DNA from: CAZFLD01 sp964519835
Lineage (GTDB): Bacteria > Spirochaetota > Spirochaetia > DSM-27196 > CAZFLD01
Direction of reading: 5' to 3'
DNA: 64,000 nucleotides
NCBI GenBank assembly: GCA_964519835.1
Contig: CAZFLD010000014.1
Span: 1 to 64,000 of the forward strand
Shown here: positions 45,552-54,464 of the stretch, piece by piece
How the letters are laid out: each line of letters begins with the position of its first letter
Position numbering within the stretch: the first letter of the stretch is position 1
Position numbers and translations under genes: made by a program
Notes under the pieces: model-generated
What the model was told of the DNA's origin: nothing
What the model saw: only the letters and a program-made list of their open reading frames with translations
Database searches by the model: none

Positions 45552-46538
45552 ATGAGAGTCGCGGTGATTGGCTGCGGTGGCCACTCGAGGCAGCATGGCG
45601 GAGCGCTCCGAGGACTCGCGGAGCTCGGATACGACGTAGACCTCGCCGCCGTCTGTGATCTGGACGCGGACCGGGCCGAGGCATATCGCGCCGACTATTC
45701 TTTCGCCGCCGCTTATACCGACATGCATCGGATGGTGGCGGCGGTTCAGCCTGAGGCCTTGGTGCTGGAAACCCCGATGGCGCTCAATGTCCCGTTGGCG
45801 CTGAAGATGCTTTGCTATCGGATTCCGCTTCTGGTGGAAAAGCCGCCGGGGCAAAGCGAGCAGGAAACACGAGAGCTGGCCAGGGAAGCCGAGGCGGCGG
45901 GTGTACGTGTGATGGTCTCCTTTGATCGGCGCTTTGATCACGCCGCCACCGTGGCCAAGAGTTGGCTCGAGACTGCGAGCTTATCGCCCCTTTTTGCTGA
46001 GGCGCGAATGCTACGCAAGGGACGAAGTGAGAAGGCGTTTGTTCAAAATACCGGCATCCACCTCATCGACCTGATTCACTTTCTTGTCGGCTACACCACC
46101 GAAGTGCATGCACACGCGGTTTCCGGTGATCGCAACGGTACCGCCGCAGTGGGCCGGCTGAACTCACAACGGGGCTGCGTCACAAGCTTTGCTATCCTTC
46201 CCGACGTCGGGACGGAAGCGGAGTCGGTTGTGATACACGGCAACGGGTTCTCGCTGTTTTTGGACCGAATGCGCGGGTCGCTCGAGGTGTTCCGAGCGGG
46301 CGAGCGTGTCGCAAACGTGGATCCACCTTCAGAAGGCCCATCCGCCCAGACGCATGAAAACGAGATGCGTACCTTTTTCGATTGCCTGCGCGACAACGTC
46401 CCGTTTCCGTCGACGCTTGAAGACGGCATGGCCGCCGTGCGAGTCACGGGGCTCATCGCTGGACAGATTGCCGCCGACGCCGGGGCCGGTGCCGTCTCTG
46501 TCGGTTCCTGCGGGGGCCAGGACTATCAGAATCCCTGA
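45552..46538 (+). CDS. Gfo/Idh/MocA-family oxidoreductase
   Basis: The 328-residue oxidoreductase has VAVIGCGGHSRQHGG at the N-terminus (GxGxxx), VCDLDADRAEAY, the hallmark VEKPPGQSEQE near residue 97 and GIHLIDLIHFLVG (catalytic histidine region) near 167. It is an NAD(P)-dependent sugar or inositol dehydrogenase. It lies 72 nt after the GH4 gene and before the binding protein, so it is likely in the same regulon. It is unrelated in detail to the Gfo/Idh protein at 18330. Confidence 0.88.
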   Translation: MRVAVIGCGGHSRQHGGALRGLAELGYDVDLAAVCDLDADRAEAYRADYSFAAAYTDMHRMVAAVQPEALVLETPMALNVPLALKMLCYRIPLLVEKPPGQSEQETRELAREAEAAGVRVMVSFDRRFDHAATVAKSWLETASLSPLFAEARMLRKGRSEKAFVQNTGIHLIDLIHFLVGYTTEVHAHAVSGDRNGTAAVGRLNSQRGCVTSFAILPDVGTEAESVVIHGNGFSLFLDRMRGSLEVFRAGERVANVDPPSEGPSAQTHENEMRTFFDCLRDNVPFPSTLEDGMAAVRVTGLIAGQIAADAGAGAVSVGSCGGQDYQNP

Positions 46539-46629
46539 GCATCACAAAAAACGGAACGACGACGCAAATCAGTGCAATTCGTGTTGTGCGTTCCGCTCGT
46601 ACCATACAACCATTATGAAGGAGGCTTCT

Positions 46630-48552
46630 ATGAAACGAGGCATATTGTTTTCTTTGGTGATGATGCTCGTCCTCTCCGTGGCGTTGTTCGCCGGTGGACA
46701 GGCCGAGCCCGACGACGGTCCATCCGGGGATATCGACCTTTCGCAGAAAGAGGCACCGGCACTGGCGGAGAAGGTCGCAAACGGCGAGCTACCGCCGCTT
46801 GAGGAGCGGCTGCCCGCCGAACCGCTTGTCGTCGAGGTAGATGAGCTCGGTCGTTACGGTGGAACGTTGTACATCGGTGTTACCGGCAGTGGCCAGGACA
46901 CGGTGAGCGAGAGCTCTCAATTCTTGGTCTTTAGTCCGGACCACTCCCAGCGGCTCCCGAATCTCGCAAAGGAAATCGAAGCTTCGACCGATATGCGCCG
47001 GTTTACGATTCGCCTGCGGGAAGGTGTCAAATGGTCTGACGGTGTACCGTTTACCACCGAAGACATCAGGTTTGTGGTTGAAGAGGTGCTCTTAACCGAC
47101 CTGATTCCGGTTGGTATCGTACTCGGAGGCGGTGTTACTCCGACTCTGGAAATAGTGGACGACTACACTATTACGTTTGTCTACGAAGAGCCAAATTCTC
47201 GCTTTATGGACGACATGGCTGCTTGGCAGAGCCGCTGGCTCTATACGTCCCCCGCCCACTACTTCAAGACCTTCCACCCAGACTACGTCGGTGAAGAGAC
47301 GGCAGCGGAGATGGCCGAGGAAGCGGGCTTTTCCGATGTCGGTGCTTTTTTTCGTGCAACAAGTGACGTAAACGAAGAAAACACCGTAGTCGGCAAGCCT
47401 ACTTTGGCACCGTGGATGCTTGTAGAACCACGACCCAACGATCCCATGGTGCATGAAAGAAACCCCTACTTCTGGGCGGTAGACCAAGAGGGGCGCCAGC
47501 TTCCCTACGTAGACAGGGTGGTGCATCCGCTCTACGGTAGCCCTGACGTTCTTATGCTTTCCGTCATCGCCGGTGATGTTGACTACACGTACCGTGCTCG
47601 GGCAACAGATCTGCCGCTACTCCTAGAGAACGCCGAGCAGGGCGGCTACGTTGTGCAACGATGGACCAACCCCCTCGACAGTGCCGAAACCGTTCAGTTC
47701 AACAGATCGCACCCGAATCCTGCGTATAGGGAACTTGTCAATAATCCGAATTGGATGATCGCCATGTCCCACGCTATTGATCGGGAGCAGATTAACGAGC
47801 TTGTGTATCAGGGACTGTCACCGGGACCGACTCAGGCCGCCCCAATCGAGGAATCACTGTTCTACGATGAAGAGCTGAGGAGCCAGTACCTCGAGTACAA
47901 TCCCGAGCGGAGTGTGGAGCTTCTTGAAGAGTTGGGTCTAACTCGAGGAGGTGACGGCTACTTTGACTATGCCAACGGCAACGACTTGAGTGTCACCTTC
48001 CTGATTGCGGGGGGAACCGAAAACTTCGAGGCGGTTGCCGAGTTGGTTGTGGATTACTTAAACGATGTCGGCATCAAGAGCAACACTCGTATTCTCGAGC
48101 GGTCGGTCTTCTTCCAGGTGTTTGAGTCCAATTCGGAGGAGTTCTACGCCACGGTCTTCTACGGTTCCGACGGCCTGACCCCGTACGGCGATCCCCGCCA
48201 CCTGGTTGCACGTTCTGTCTCGACCAACCCCTACGGCATTGGCTGGACAATCTGGTACCAGACCGGTCGTAATGCTGTCGGTGCCGTCGAGCCGCCCCAA
48301 AGCATGAAGGATGTGTATGAGCTTTGGGACGAGATGCAAAGCACCGCCGATGAGGACGCCCAGCTTGCAATCTCCGAACAGATCATCGAGATTGCAAAAG
48401 AGAACGTCTGGGTGCTTGGTACGGTTGTACCGCCTCCGGTTCCGATGCCCTACAGTACCAGCTTGAGGAATATACCGGAGACCGGCGGCGTGTACCGGTG
48501 GAATACTCGAAACAGTGTGCAGCGGGCCTTCACGTGGTGGCTGGACGAGTAG
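46630..48552 (+). CDS. ABC importer substrate-binding protein (SBP_bac_5 type)
   Basis: The 640-residue protein starts at an ATG after AAGGAGG. It has a signal peptide (MKRGILFSLVMMLVLSVALF) and the processed N-terminus AGGQAEP, a form seen in spirochaetal binding proteins. The mature protein has family-5 (DppA/OppA) features: RLREGVKWSDGVPFTTEDI near 125 and an N-PYFWAVD segment near 280. It is the periplasmic receptor of the importer whose other parts flank it. No lipobox cysteine is seen. Confidence 0.9.
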   Translation: MKRGILFSLVMMLVLSVALFAGGQAEPDDGPSGDIDLSQKEAPALAEKVANGELPPLEERLPAEPLVVEVDELGRYGGTLYIGVTGSGQDTVSESSQFLVFSPDHSQRLPNLAKEIEASTDMRRFTIRLREGVKWSDGVPFTTEDIRFVVEEVLLTDLIPVGIVLGGGVTPTLEIVDDYTITFVYEEPNSRFMDDMAAWQSRWLYTSPAHYFKTFHPDYVGEETAAEMAEEAGFSDVGAFFRATSDVNEENTVVGKPTLAPWMLVEPRPNDPMVHERNPYFWAVDQEGRQLPYVDRVVHPLYGSPDVLMLSVIAGDVDYTYRARATDLPLLLENAEQGGYVVQRWTNPLDSAETVQFNRSHPNPAYRELVNNPNWMIAMSHAIDREQINELVYQGLSPGPTQAAPIEESLFYDEELRSQYLEYNPERSVELLEELGLTRGGDGYFDYANGNDLSVTFLIAGGTENFEAVAELVVDYLNDVGIKSNTRILERSVFFQVFESNSEEFYATVFYGSDGLTPYGDPRHLVARSVSTNPYGIGWTIWYQTGRNAVGAVEPPQSMKDVYELWDEMQSTADEDAQLAISEQIIEIAKENVWVLGTVVPPPVPMPYSTSLRNIPETGGVYRWNTRNSVQRAFTWWLDE

Positions 48553-48596
48553 CCCCCTACAGAAAGTGACTATTGCTTGACTGTTAGCCCACTTGT

Positions 48597-48624
48597 GGTC
48601 GTCCTGCCTTCGGGCAGGGCGACC
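48597..48624 (+). promoter_or_regulatory. Stable UUCG-loop hairpin between binding protein and permease genes
   Basis: A 12-bp stem with one G-U pair closes on a TTCG tetraloop (inner part CCTGCC-TTCG-GGCAGG). It is followed by GTTTAA rather than a full T-run, so it is a partial terminator or an mRNA stabiliser. Such hairpins after binding-protein genes keep receptor levels above permease levels. Confidence 0.75.
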
Positions 48625-48655
48625 GTTTAATACTCCGAGGAAACGGGGAACAACG

Positions 48656-49636
48656 ATGCTTTCCTACTTGATTAGACGCGTACTCATAATCATACCGACG
48701 CTAATTGTCATATCGATGATCTCGTTTATTATCATCGAGCTTCCACCGGGAGATTTCGTGAGCTCCTATGTCAGGCAGATTGAGTCCCAGGGTGAATGGA
48801 GCGGCGAAGCGTTGGACGCGATGCGCGCGAGTTTTGGCCTCGATGAGCCTATTCCGGTGCGCTATTTCAAGTGGATATCGAGGTTTGTTCAAGGTGACTT
48901 TGGCTACTCGCTCGCCTGGAACGCATCGGTGCGCGAGGTGGTTGGCGACAGGCTTGCACTTACGATTGTTGTAAGCTTTTCTTCTTTGTTGTTCGCCTGG
49001 TTCCTCGCGATCCCCATCGGCCTGTATTCCGCCGTAAAACAATACTCAATCGGCGACTATACCTTTACCTTCTTCGGCTTCCTGGGTCTTTCGATTCCGA
49101 ACTTTATGCTCGCGCTTGTGTTGATGTATATATCCGTCACCCAGTTTGGCGGAAGCGTTGGTGGTCTATTCTCGCGAGAGTTCGCGCTTGCGCCCTGGTC
49201 CCTGGCAAAGGTTTGGGACTTAATCAAGCATCTCTGGCTCCCGGTTATAGTCGTCGGCACCGCCGGCACCGCCGGTACTATCCGTGTCATGCGCAACAAC
49301 ATGTTGGACGAGCTGAACAAACCGTACGTGACAACCGCGCGTGCTAAAGGTCTAAGCGAGTGGCGTGTTATCATGAAGTATCCCTTCCGCTTTGCTATCA
49401 ACCCGGTTATCTCTACGGTCGGTTGGCTGCTACCGCAGCTTATTGGCGGCGCCGTTATCACGTCCGTGGTTCTCAACTTGCCCACCACCGGCCCAATCTT
49501 CCTTCGAGCCCTGCGAGAGCAGGACATGTACTTGGCGGGCTTTTTTGTGATGATCCTTGCGACGCTTACCGTAATCGGAACGCTCATCTCGGACCTCCTC
49601 CTCGCCGCAGTGGATCCGCGCATACGGTACGATTGA
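48656..49636 (+). CDS. ABC importer permease, DppB/OppB type
   Basis: The 326-residue permease has six predicted membrane segments (first: VLIIIPTLIVISMISFIIIE) and the EAA loop (TARAKGLSEWRVIMKYPFRF). It pairs with the DppC-type permease at 40833. The ATG at 48656 is chosen because the typical MLSYLIRR start begins there. The hairpin at 48597 separates it from the binding-protein gene. Confidence 0.9.
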   Translation: MLSYLIRRVLIIIPTLIVISMISFIIIELPPGDFVSSYVRQIESQGEWSGEALDAMRASFGLDEPIPVRYFKWISRFVQGDFGYSLAWNASVREVVGDRLALTIVVSFSSLLFAWFLAIPIGLYSAVKQYSIGDYTFTFFGFLGLSIPNFMLALVLMYISVTQFGGSVGGLFSREFALAPWSLAKVWDLIKHLWLPVIVVGTAGTAGTIRVMRNNMLDELNKPYVTTARAKGLSEWRVIMKYPFRFAINPVISTVGWLLPQLIGGAVITSVVLNLPTTGPIFLRALREQDMYLAGFFVMILATLTVIGTLISDLLLAAVDPRIRYD

Positions 49637-50099
49637 GTCTCGCCGGTTGCTCCCGCACCTATCGACCTGGTTTGGAGCCGGTCCCTGACCATCGATCTGG
49701 AGATTGGGTTTACCAATCGTGTTACTGGAAACGAACACGTAATAAAATGTCCAGGCATATACCTCGACGATTTGGACTCCGATCCGCTGGGGCAACACAA
49801 CCACGCCCGGTGCATCAAGTTTCAGGACATCGAGAAGTATCCGGCCGGGCGTGAGAACGCCGGAAGACGTGTGGCGGGTTGCAAGGCCGCTGCGGCTGTC
49901 AAGGACCATATCTTCCCCACTTCCAAGTTCCTCGACATGCCGCCGTTTCCGAGATCGTCGGAATAGTTTATCTCGCGTAGTTGCGATCGGGCATTGACGA
50001 GTCGAACGTTCACGCCCACGCTGAAAAACCCCATCAAAGCACCCCGTTCCACGGCGGCCTTTGCAACCAGCCCACGGCAAGCGACGTAGCAGATAATTC

Positions 50100-50128
50100 T
50101 TGACTTAGAGATCCTCCATTTGTAGATT
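50100..50128 (+). promoter_or_regulatory. Sigma-70 promoter of the MarR operon
   Basis: TTGACT (50100-50105) and TAGATT (50123-50128) are separated by 17 nt. The palindrome at 50126-50147 overlaps the -10 and the expected start point. Confidence 0.75.
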
Positions 50129-50147
50129 AGTTGCGATCGCAACTAAT
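50126..50147. promoter_or_regulatory. Perfect 22-bp palindromic operator
   Basis: The half-site ATTAGTTGCGA is followed directly by its exact complement, giving a perfect 22-bp palindrome over the -10 and start region. The MarR-family gene two genes downstream is the obvious candidate binder; MarR dimers use palindromes of this length. Confidence 0.88.
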
Positions 50148-50165
50148 GGAGAGGAGTCAAGACAA

Positions 50166-50807
50166 ATGAAAATAGGACTATTCGGAGCAACCGGAAGAAC
50201 CGGGCGTCAGGTTTTGGAAAAGGCCCTCGAAGCGGGCCACCAGATATTCGCGCTGGTGCGGAGTCCGGAGAAGCTCGACAACACCGCGGACGCACTTACC
50301 GTGGTTCAGGGAGATATGACAAACCGGGCCGACGTGGAGAAGACTGTTGCGGATGTAGACGTGGTTATTATGGCGGCCGGTCCGGTGAAGGGGAGCCCTA
50401 TCGAAATGCTCACCTCGTCCGCTACCAACATCGTGGAGTCAATAAAGGCGGCGGGCAGGAAGAGGCTGGTGTGGCTCACAGGCGCCGGCGTCCTGGACGA
50501 ACGGGACGGCAAGGCGTTTAGCCGCACCATTGTCCGTGGCATGATGAAGCTAGCCGCCGGCAAGATGCTCAAATCGAGTGAGGAAGCCTACCAGATCATC
50601 AAAAACTCGGGCCTCGATTACACGGTGGTTCGCCCGCCGATGCTCTCAGACGAGCCGGGCGGCGTCAACTTGACCGGTAGCTACACCCCGCCCAAACCAA
50701 TCCCGGTTGGTCGGGGGGATCTGGCCTCATTCCTGTTAAGGGCGGCGACGGCCGACGAATGGATCAATGAGAGTCCCCTTGTGTCGTACACGGAACGCAA
50801 GCGGTGA
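50166..50807 (+). CDS. NAD(P)-binding SDR-like protein (BlvrB/NmrA type)
   Basis: The 213-residue atypical short-chain dehydrogenase has LFGATGRTGRQVLEKALEAG at the N-terminus (GxxGxxG) and MAAGP near 76. It lacks a clear Y-x3-K pair, as in biliverdin reductase B/NmrA-like proteins that bind NADPH or act as redox sensors. The ATG follows GAGGAG. First gene of a three-gene operon with coupled starts, likely repressed by the MarR protein and induced by an oxidant or electrophile. Confidence 0.85.
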   Translation: MKIGLFGATGRTGRQVLEKALEAGHQIFALVRSPEKLDNTADALTVVQGDMTNRADVEKTVADVDVVIMAAGPVKGSPIEMLTSSATNIVESIKAAGRKRLVWLTGAGVLDERDGKAFSRTIVRGMMKLAAGKMLKSSEEAYQIIKNSGLDYTVVRPPMLSDEPGGVNLTGSYTPPKPIPVGRGDLASFLLRAATADEWINESPLVSYTERKR

Positions 50808-51805
50808 GCAAGCCGGAGGGCTCCGCCGTACCCGGGTCCGCGGAGCCGGGGCCCGGAGGCGCCGTCGCCCGCGGCGGTGCTGCCGCTTCCGGGCCTAAAC
50901 AGCCGGGGCAGTACACCCATAAGGGCGGCATACTCGTGACCGGTGCAACGGGAAACGTCGGGTCCGAGGTGTGCAACCACCTTGCCAACGCCGGCGTGCC
51001 GGTCTACGCTGCCGTAAATCCGCGCCGTCTCACCGGGGGGGACGGCGGCGTTGAGACGCGGGAGCAGCTATCCGGCACCGAGCTGCGAGGCTTTGACTTC
51101 ACAGGCCCGGGCACTTGGAGGGCCGCTCTCGACGGTGTCCGCAAAGTGTTCTTGATGAGGCCGCCCCACATCTCCAATGTGCGCCGGGACATAAATCCGT
51201 TCTTGGAGTACCTATCGGGGACCGATGTCGATCACGTTGTGTTTCTCTCGGTCCAAGGCGCGGAGAACAACAGACTCATCCCTCATAACAAAATAGAGCG
51301 GAAAATCATGGAGCTCGAGATTGCCTATACGTTTATTCGCCCGTCGTTTTTTATGCAGAACCTAACCACAACCCACCTCGCGGAAGTCCGCGACGAGTCG
51401 ATGATCTTTGTGCCGGCGGGTGACGGCGTCACCAACTTCATAGATGTCCGTGACATCGGCGAGGTAGCCTCGAAGGTCCTGGTCGATGTCGCACACAAAA
51501 ACAAGGCCTACACTGTAACAGGCGATGCAAGTTACAGTTATCACGAAGTGGTTCGGAAGCTTAGTCGGTCCCTGGGACGGACCATTACGTACAAGCCCGC
51601 GCGTGCCGTTCCCTTTCTGCGCTACCACCTAAAGCACGGCCGCAGGCTCCGATATGCCCTTGTCATGTACGCCTTGTATTCCGTCATGCGTCTTGGCAAG
51701 GTAGGTGCCGCTACCGACACCTTCGAGAAGCTTGTCGGCCGCCGGCCGCGGAGTCTCGATGAGTTTATCGATCACCACCGCACAGTCCTGGGAGCCGTGC
51801 CCTAG
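50804..51805 (+). CDS. NmrA-family NAD(P)-binding protein
   Basis: The 333-residue protein has an unusual Gly/Ala/Pro-rich N-terminal tail (about 35 residues) before the Rossmann start ILVTGATGNVGSEVCNHLAN. NmrA-type features include VVFLSVQGAENN and IRPSFFMQNL. Similar proteins reduce quinones or sense NADP. The GTG overlaps the preceding stop, and its TAG overlaps the MarR start. The low-complexity tail resembles the Ala/Gly stretch in the nearby MFS transporter, perhaps reflecting local GC-rich slippage. Confidence 0.85.
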   Translation: MSKPEGSAVPGSAEPGPGGAVARGGAAASGPKQPGQYTHKGGILVTGATGNVGSEVCNHLANAGVPVYAAVNPRRLTGGDGGVETREQLSGTELRGFDFTGPGTWRAALDGVRKVFLMRPPHISNVRRDINPFLEYLSGTDVDHVVFLSVQGAENNRLIPHNKIERKIMELEIAYTFIRPSFFMQNLTTTHLAEVRDESMIFVPAGDGVTNFIDVRDIGEVASKVLVDVAHKNKAYTVTGDASYSYHEVVRKLSRSLGRTITYKPARAVPFLRYHLKHGRRLRYALVMYALYSVMRLGKVGAATDTFEKLVGRRPRSLDEFIDHHRTVLGAVP

Positions 51806-52278
51806 TGGCCGGGTTTCCGCATGATCCCGATTCACGCTTCGGCGCCCAAGTGTCCCTCCTCAACCGCGCCGCCCAAGTCTACTTTAGCCGTGTGCTTGCA
51901 CCCTATTCGATCGGCCCGGGTCAACAGGCCTACCTATTGGCCGTGCAACCTGGTGACTCGATCTCTCAGCTTGAGATTTCCGAGCGTCTTTCCATGGACA
52001 AGGCCAACGTCGCCCGAGGTGTTCAAGCGCTTGTAAAGGCGGGGTATTTGGAGCGAAAGCGTCCCAAGGACGACAAGCGCCGTTGGAGTGTAAGCTTGAC
52101 GGAAGAGGGGCTCACGGTGCGGAGGGAGATTGAAGGACACATGAAGTCGTGGGTGTCCGAAATCAGAAAAGAGGTGCGCGACGACGAGTGGGAGTCATTT
52201 GTCTATACGTTGTCGCGCATCGCTGATCGCGCGATGGAGCACGCGGCCGACTCGCCGGACCTATCGCCGCCTGCCTGA
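51805..52278 (+). CDS. MarR-family transcriptional regulator
   Basis: The 157-residue winged-helix regulator has the recognition part SQLEISERLSMDKANVARGVQ near 51-71 and the wing DDKRRWSVSLTEEG near 90. The GTG start shares a base with the TAG of the previous gene. It is the likely ligand-responsive repressor of its own operon through the 22-bp palindrome. The 3' end overlaps the convergent MFS gene by 18 bp. Confidence 0.9.
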   Translation: MAGFPHDPDSRFGAQVSLLNRAAQVYFSRVLAPYSIGPGQQAYLLAVQPGDSISQLEISERLSMDKANVARGVQALVKAGYLERKRPKDDKRRWSVSLTEEGLTVRREIEGHMKSWVSEIRKEVRDDEWESFVYTLSRIADRAMEHAADSPDLSPPA

Positions 52279-53868
52279 GAGGCGTGGCGGAGCCGGTGCG
52301 GTGTCGTCCACTGCAGGTGAAGTCACCGGGCCGGACGTACCGCGGCCGCTTGGCAAAAGCGACGCGGCGGGCGCCGTCGCCGGGCCGGTTGCTACCGGGC
52401 AGCCTCTCGTCTCCGGGTCGGTTTCTTGGTGGATTGCCGAGATAAACGGCACGATAATCACCGTGCCGACGATGTAGACGCCGGCGGTTACCAAAAAGAC
52501 CCGCCGGAAATTGTTGTCTCCGATGAGGAATCCACCGATCAAGGCCGATGCATTCCAGAACAAGCCCCAGGCCACCGTTTGAAGGGAGCTCCAGACTCCG
52601 CGGCGCATTCGTGGAACGTAGTCCATGACAATCGTTCGTGAGAGCGGCGCGGTGGCGTTCATCAGCGCGCCCCGGCTCACAAAAAGCACCACCACAAGCG
52701 CCGGCCCCGGATACGCGGCCATGCCGATTAGGCACGCGATTGCCATTCCCTGCAACAGCACGATCATCTGTCCCCGACCGCGCTTGCGCGACATTCGCTG
52801 CGCGCTCCACGTGGCAAAGGCGGTCACCATGAGTCCAACGCCAAGAATCAGTTGCACGGCAATCGGCTGGAAATCGTAGATGCTCTTAAAAAACACCGGG
52901 AAGAACTTTACGGTCATTCCGGCGCCGCTGCCGATGACAAAACTGCTTGCAAGAAACGCAAACGGGATAAGGCGGCGCATGTTGTCGGTTTGTGAAGCGA
53001 TCGGCGCGGGGTCCGGCTGCGCCCCAGCCGCAGCAGCCGCCCCAGCCGCAGCAGCCGCCCCGGCCGCAGCAGCCGCCCCGGCCGCAGCAGCCGCCCCGGC
53101 CGCACCGGCCGGCGGCACGACCGTCGCCGGTGTCTGGTCCGCGTGAACTGCGTTGTGGCCCTGTGGGCTCGGCTCGCCGTGCTTGTCGCCGTGCAACGGA
53201 CCATGGCCGATCGCCTCACTCTCCGGTCCCAAGGCGTGTGCCTTGTTTAGACCAAGCACGATGATCGCGCTTGCCAGGCTAACCAGAAGTCCCACGTTCA
53301 TGACCGTCCGGAGGATGGCGAGTTCCCAGACGTCCCCGAGGATCAAAAACAGCAGGACGTTGAGGATTGGACCGCTTCCGCTTCCCAGTTGCTCGAGTAC
53401 ATGTGCACGGCTGTAAATCTTCGAGCGAGCGCCGCTTGGTGTGCTGTTGGCAAGCATTGCTTCGGCGGACGGTCGCGTGAAGCCTTGAAAGGCTCCCCAG
53501 AGGAAGAGGCCGACAGCAATGGAAACAATCCCGTTGCCAAACGCCAGAAAGCCAAGACCCGTAGCACCCACCACTGCACCGATCCCGATCGTACCACGCG
53601 TCGACCAGCGGTCTGCCAGATAGCCGGCAGGGAGAACCGTCGCGAGCATTGCGATCCCGGTTGCTGCCGAGGTGACACCCAAAAGCTCATTAGGTGAGAG
53701 TCCCAAAATACCGTTGACGGTCGCCTCCGCAAGAATCACGATATAGAGGCTTAGTATGTTGCCCATCCAAATGCCCCTGCCGAGGCTCTGAGCAAAGTTA
53801 AAGAGGAAAAAGATCTTTACGTTGTGGTTAAGAGATGGTCTTATCCGTTTCCCGAGTTGATTAAGCAT
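52261..53868 (-). CDS. MFS transporter with a low-complexity central loop
   Basis: The 535-residue major facilitator has two six-helix halves. The conserved loop 2-3 motif appears as GYLADRWSTRGTIG. The central cytoplasmic loop (about 215-290) is unusually long and contains tandem GAAAAA units encoded by a minisatellite. The C-terminus carries a further Pro/Ala-rich tail. It is probably a drug or metabolite efflux protein. Convergent with the MarR operon and divergent from the OsmC gene, so it could be part of a stress response. Confidence 0.85.
   Translation of the reverse strand: MLNQLGKRIRPSLNHNVKIFFLFNFAQSLGRGIWMGNILSLYIVILAEATVNGILGLSPNELLGVTSAATGIAMLATVLPAGYLADRWSTRGTIGIGAVVGATGLGFLAFGNGIVSIAVGLFLWGAFQGFTRPSAEAMLANSTPSGARSKIYSRAHVLEQLGSGSGPILNVLLFLILGDVWELAILRTVMNVGLLVSLASAIIVLGLNKAHALGPESEAIGHGPLHGDKHGEPSPQGHNAVHADQTPATVVPPAGAAGAAAAAGAAAAAGAAAAAGAAAAAGAQPDPAPIASQTDNMRRLIPFAFLASSFVIGSGAGMTVKFFPVFFKSIYDFQPIAVQLILGVGLMVTAFATWSAQRMSRKRGRGQMIVLLQGMAIACLIGMAAYPGPALVVVLFVSRGALMNATAPLSRTIVMDYVPRMRRGVWSSLQTVAWGLFWNASALIGGFLIGDNNFRRVFLVTAGVYIVGTVIIVPFISAIHQETDPETRGCPVATGPATAPAASLLPSGRGTSGPVTSPAVDDTAPAPPRLSGRRR
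53021..53110. repeat. Five-unit 18-bp minisatellite inside the MFS gene
   Basis: Five 18-bp units (GCCCCAGCCGCAGCAGCC and one- to three-base variants) run in tandem. Each unit encodes six residues on the minus strand, so copy-number changes keep the frame and only alter loop length. Confidence 0.92.
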
Positions 53869-53954
53869 GGCGGTAGGTCTCAGAAGATCGCACGTTGAGC
53901 CGGGGAAGTCGAGTAACTTCTTGACGCAAGCGCGTTGGGATCGATAATTGCGTC

Positions 53955-54377
53955 ATGAAGGTCCAACTCAATAGAGTGAACAACAAGGTGCACTTCCGTG
54001 CGTCCAACGGAGAAGGCCCGACCGTAGATATCGACGGCTCTCCCGCGATCGGGGGAGTAGGCCAAGGCTTCCGGCCGATGGAGCTACTGCTTACCGCTCA
54101 CGCCGGATGTACGGTCATGGATGTTGTATCAATCCTCGAAAAACAGCGCCAGACGGTAGATGACGTCTCCATAGAGGTCGATGGAACGCGGGGTGAGGGG
54201 ACGCCGGCGCCGTTTACCAAAATCCACCTGCACTACGAGCTAACAGGAGATATCGATGTCGAGAAGGCCCGGCGAGCTATCGACCTGGCGGTGCACAAGT
54301 ATTGCTCGGTCGGCGAGATGCTCAAGAGCTCCGCCGAGATTGACTTTTCCTTCGTGGTCAACGGCACTCCAAGTTAG
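53955..54377 (+). CDS. OsmC/Ohr-family peroxiredoxin-like protein
   Basis: The 140-residue protein has the two family cysteines, Cys52 (HAGCTVMD) and Cys117 (HKYCSVGEM), which reduce organic hydroperoxides or bind thiols. Features GFRPMELLLTAHAGC and the C-terminal helix are typical of the YhfA-like OsmC subgroup. Divergent from the MFS gene and beside the MarR operon, suggesting a shared role in oxidative or electrophile stress; the link is contextual. Confidence 0.9.
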   Translation: MKVQLNRVNNKVHFRASNGEGPTVDIDGSPAIGGVGQGFRPMELLLTAHAGCTVMDVVSILEKQRQTVDDVSIEVDGTRGEGTPAPFTKIHLHYELTGDIDVEKARRAIDLAVHKYCSVGEMLKSSAEIDFSFVVNGTPS

Positions 54378-54464
54378 GAAGACCGTTCACAGTGTGCGCG
54401 ATCCGGGAAGTCGACGGTTCCGGTTCTTGGCGCGCCGAGACCACGGCGGCAAGCTGCCGACGGA

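Larger units (their letters stand above)
49637..50165. other. Gene-poor 529-bp region, possible relic
   Basis: After the permease stop, the same frame stays open to 49966 (110 codons) without a credible start or ribosome binding site. It includes GFTNRVTGNEHVIKCPG and HNHARCIKFQDIEKYP, which look protein-like but match nothing I recognise. The minus strand also has open frames, none convincing. The last 70 bp hold the promoter and operator of the next operon. Confidence 0.4.
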
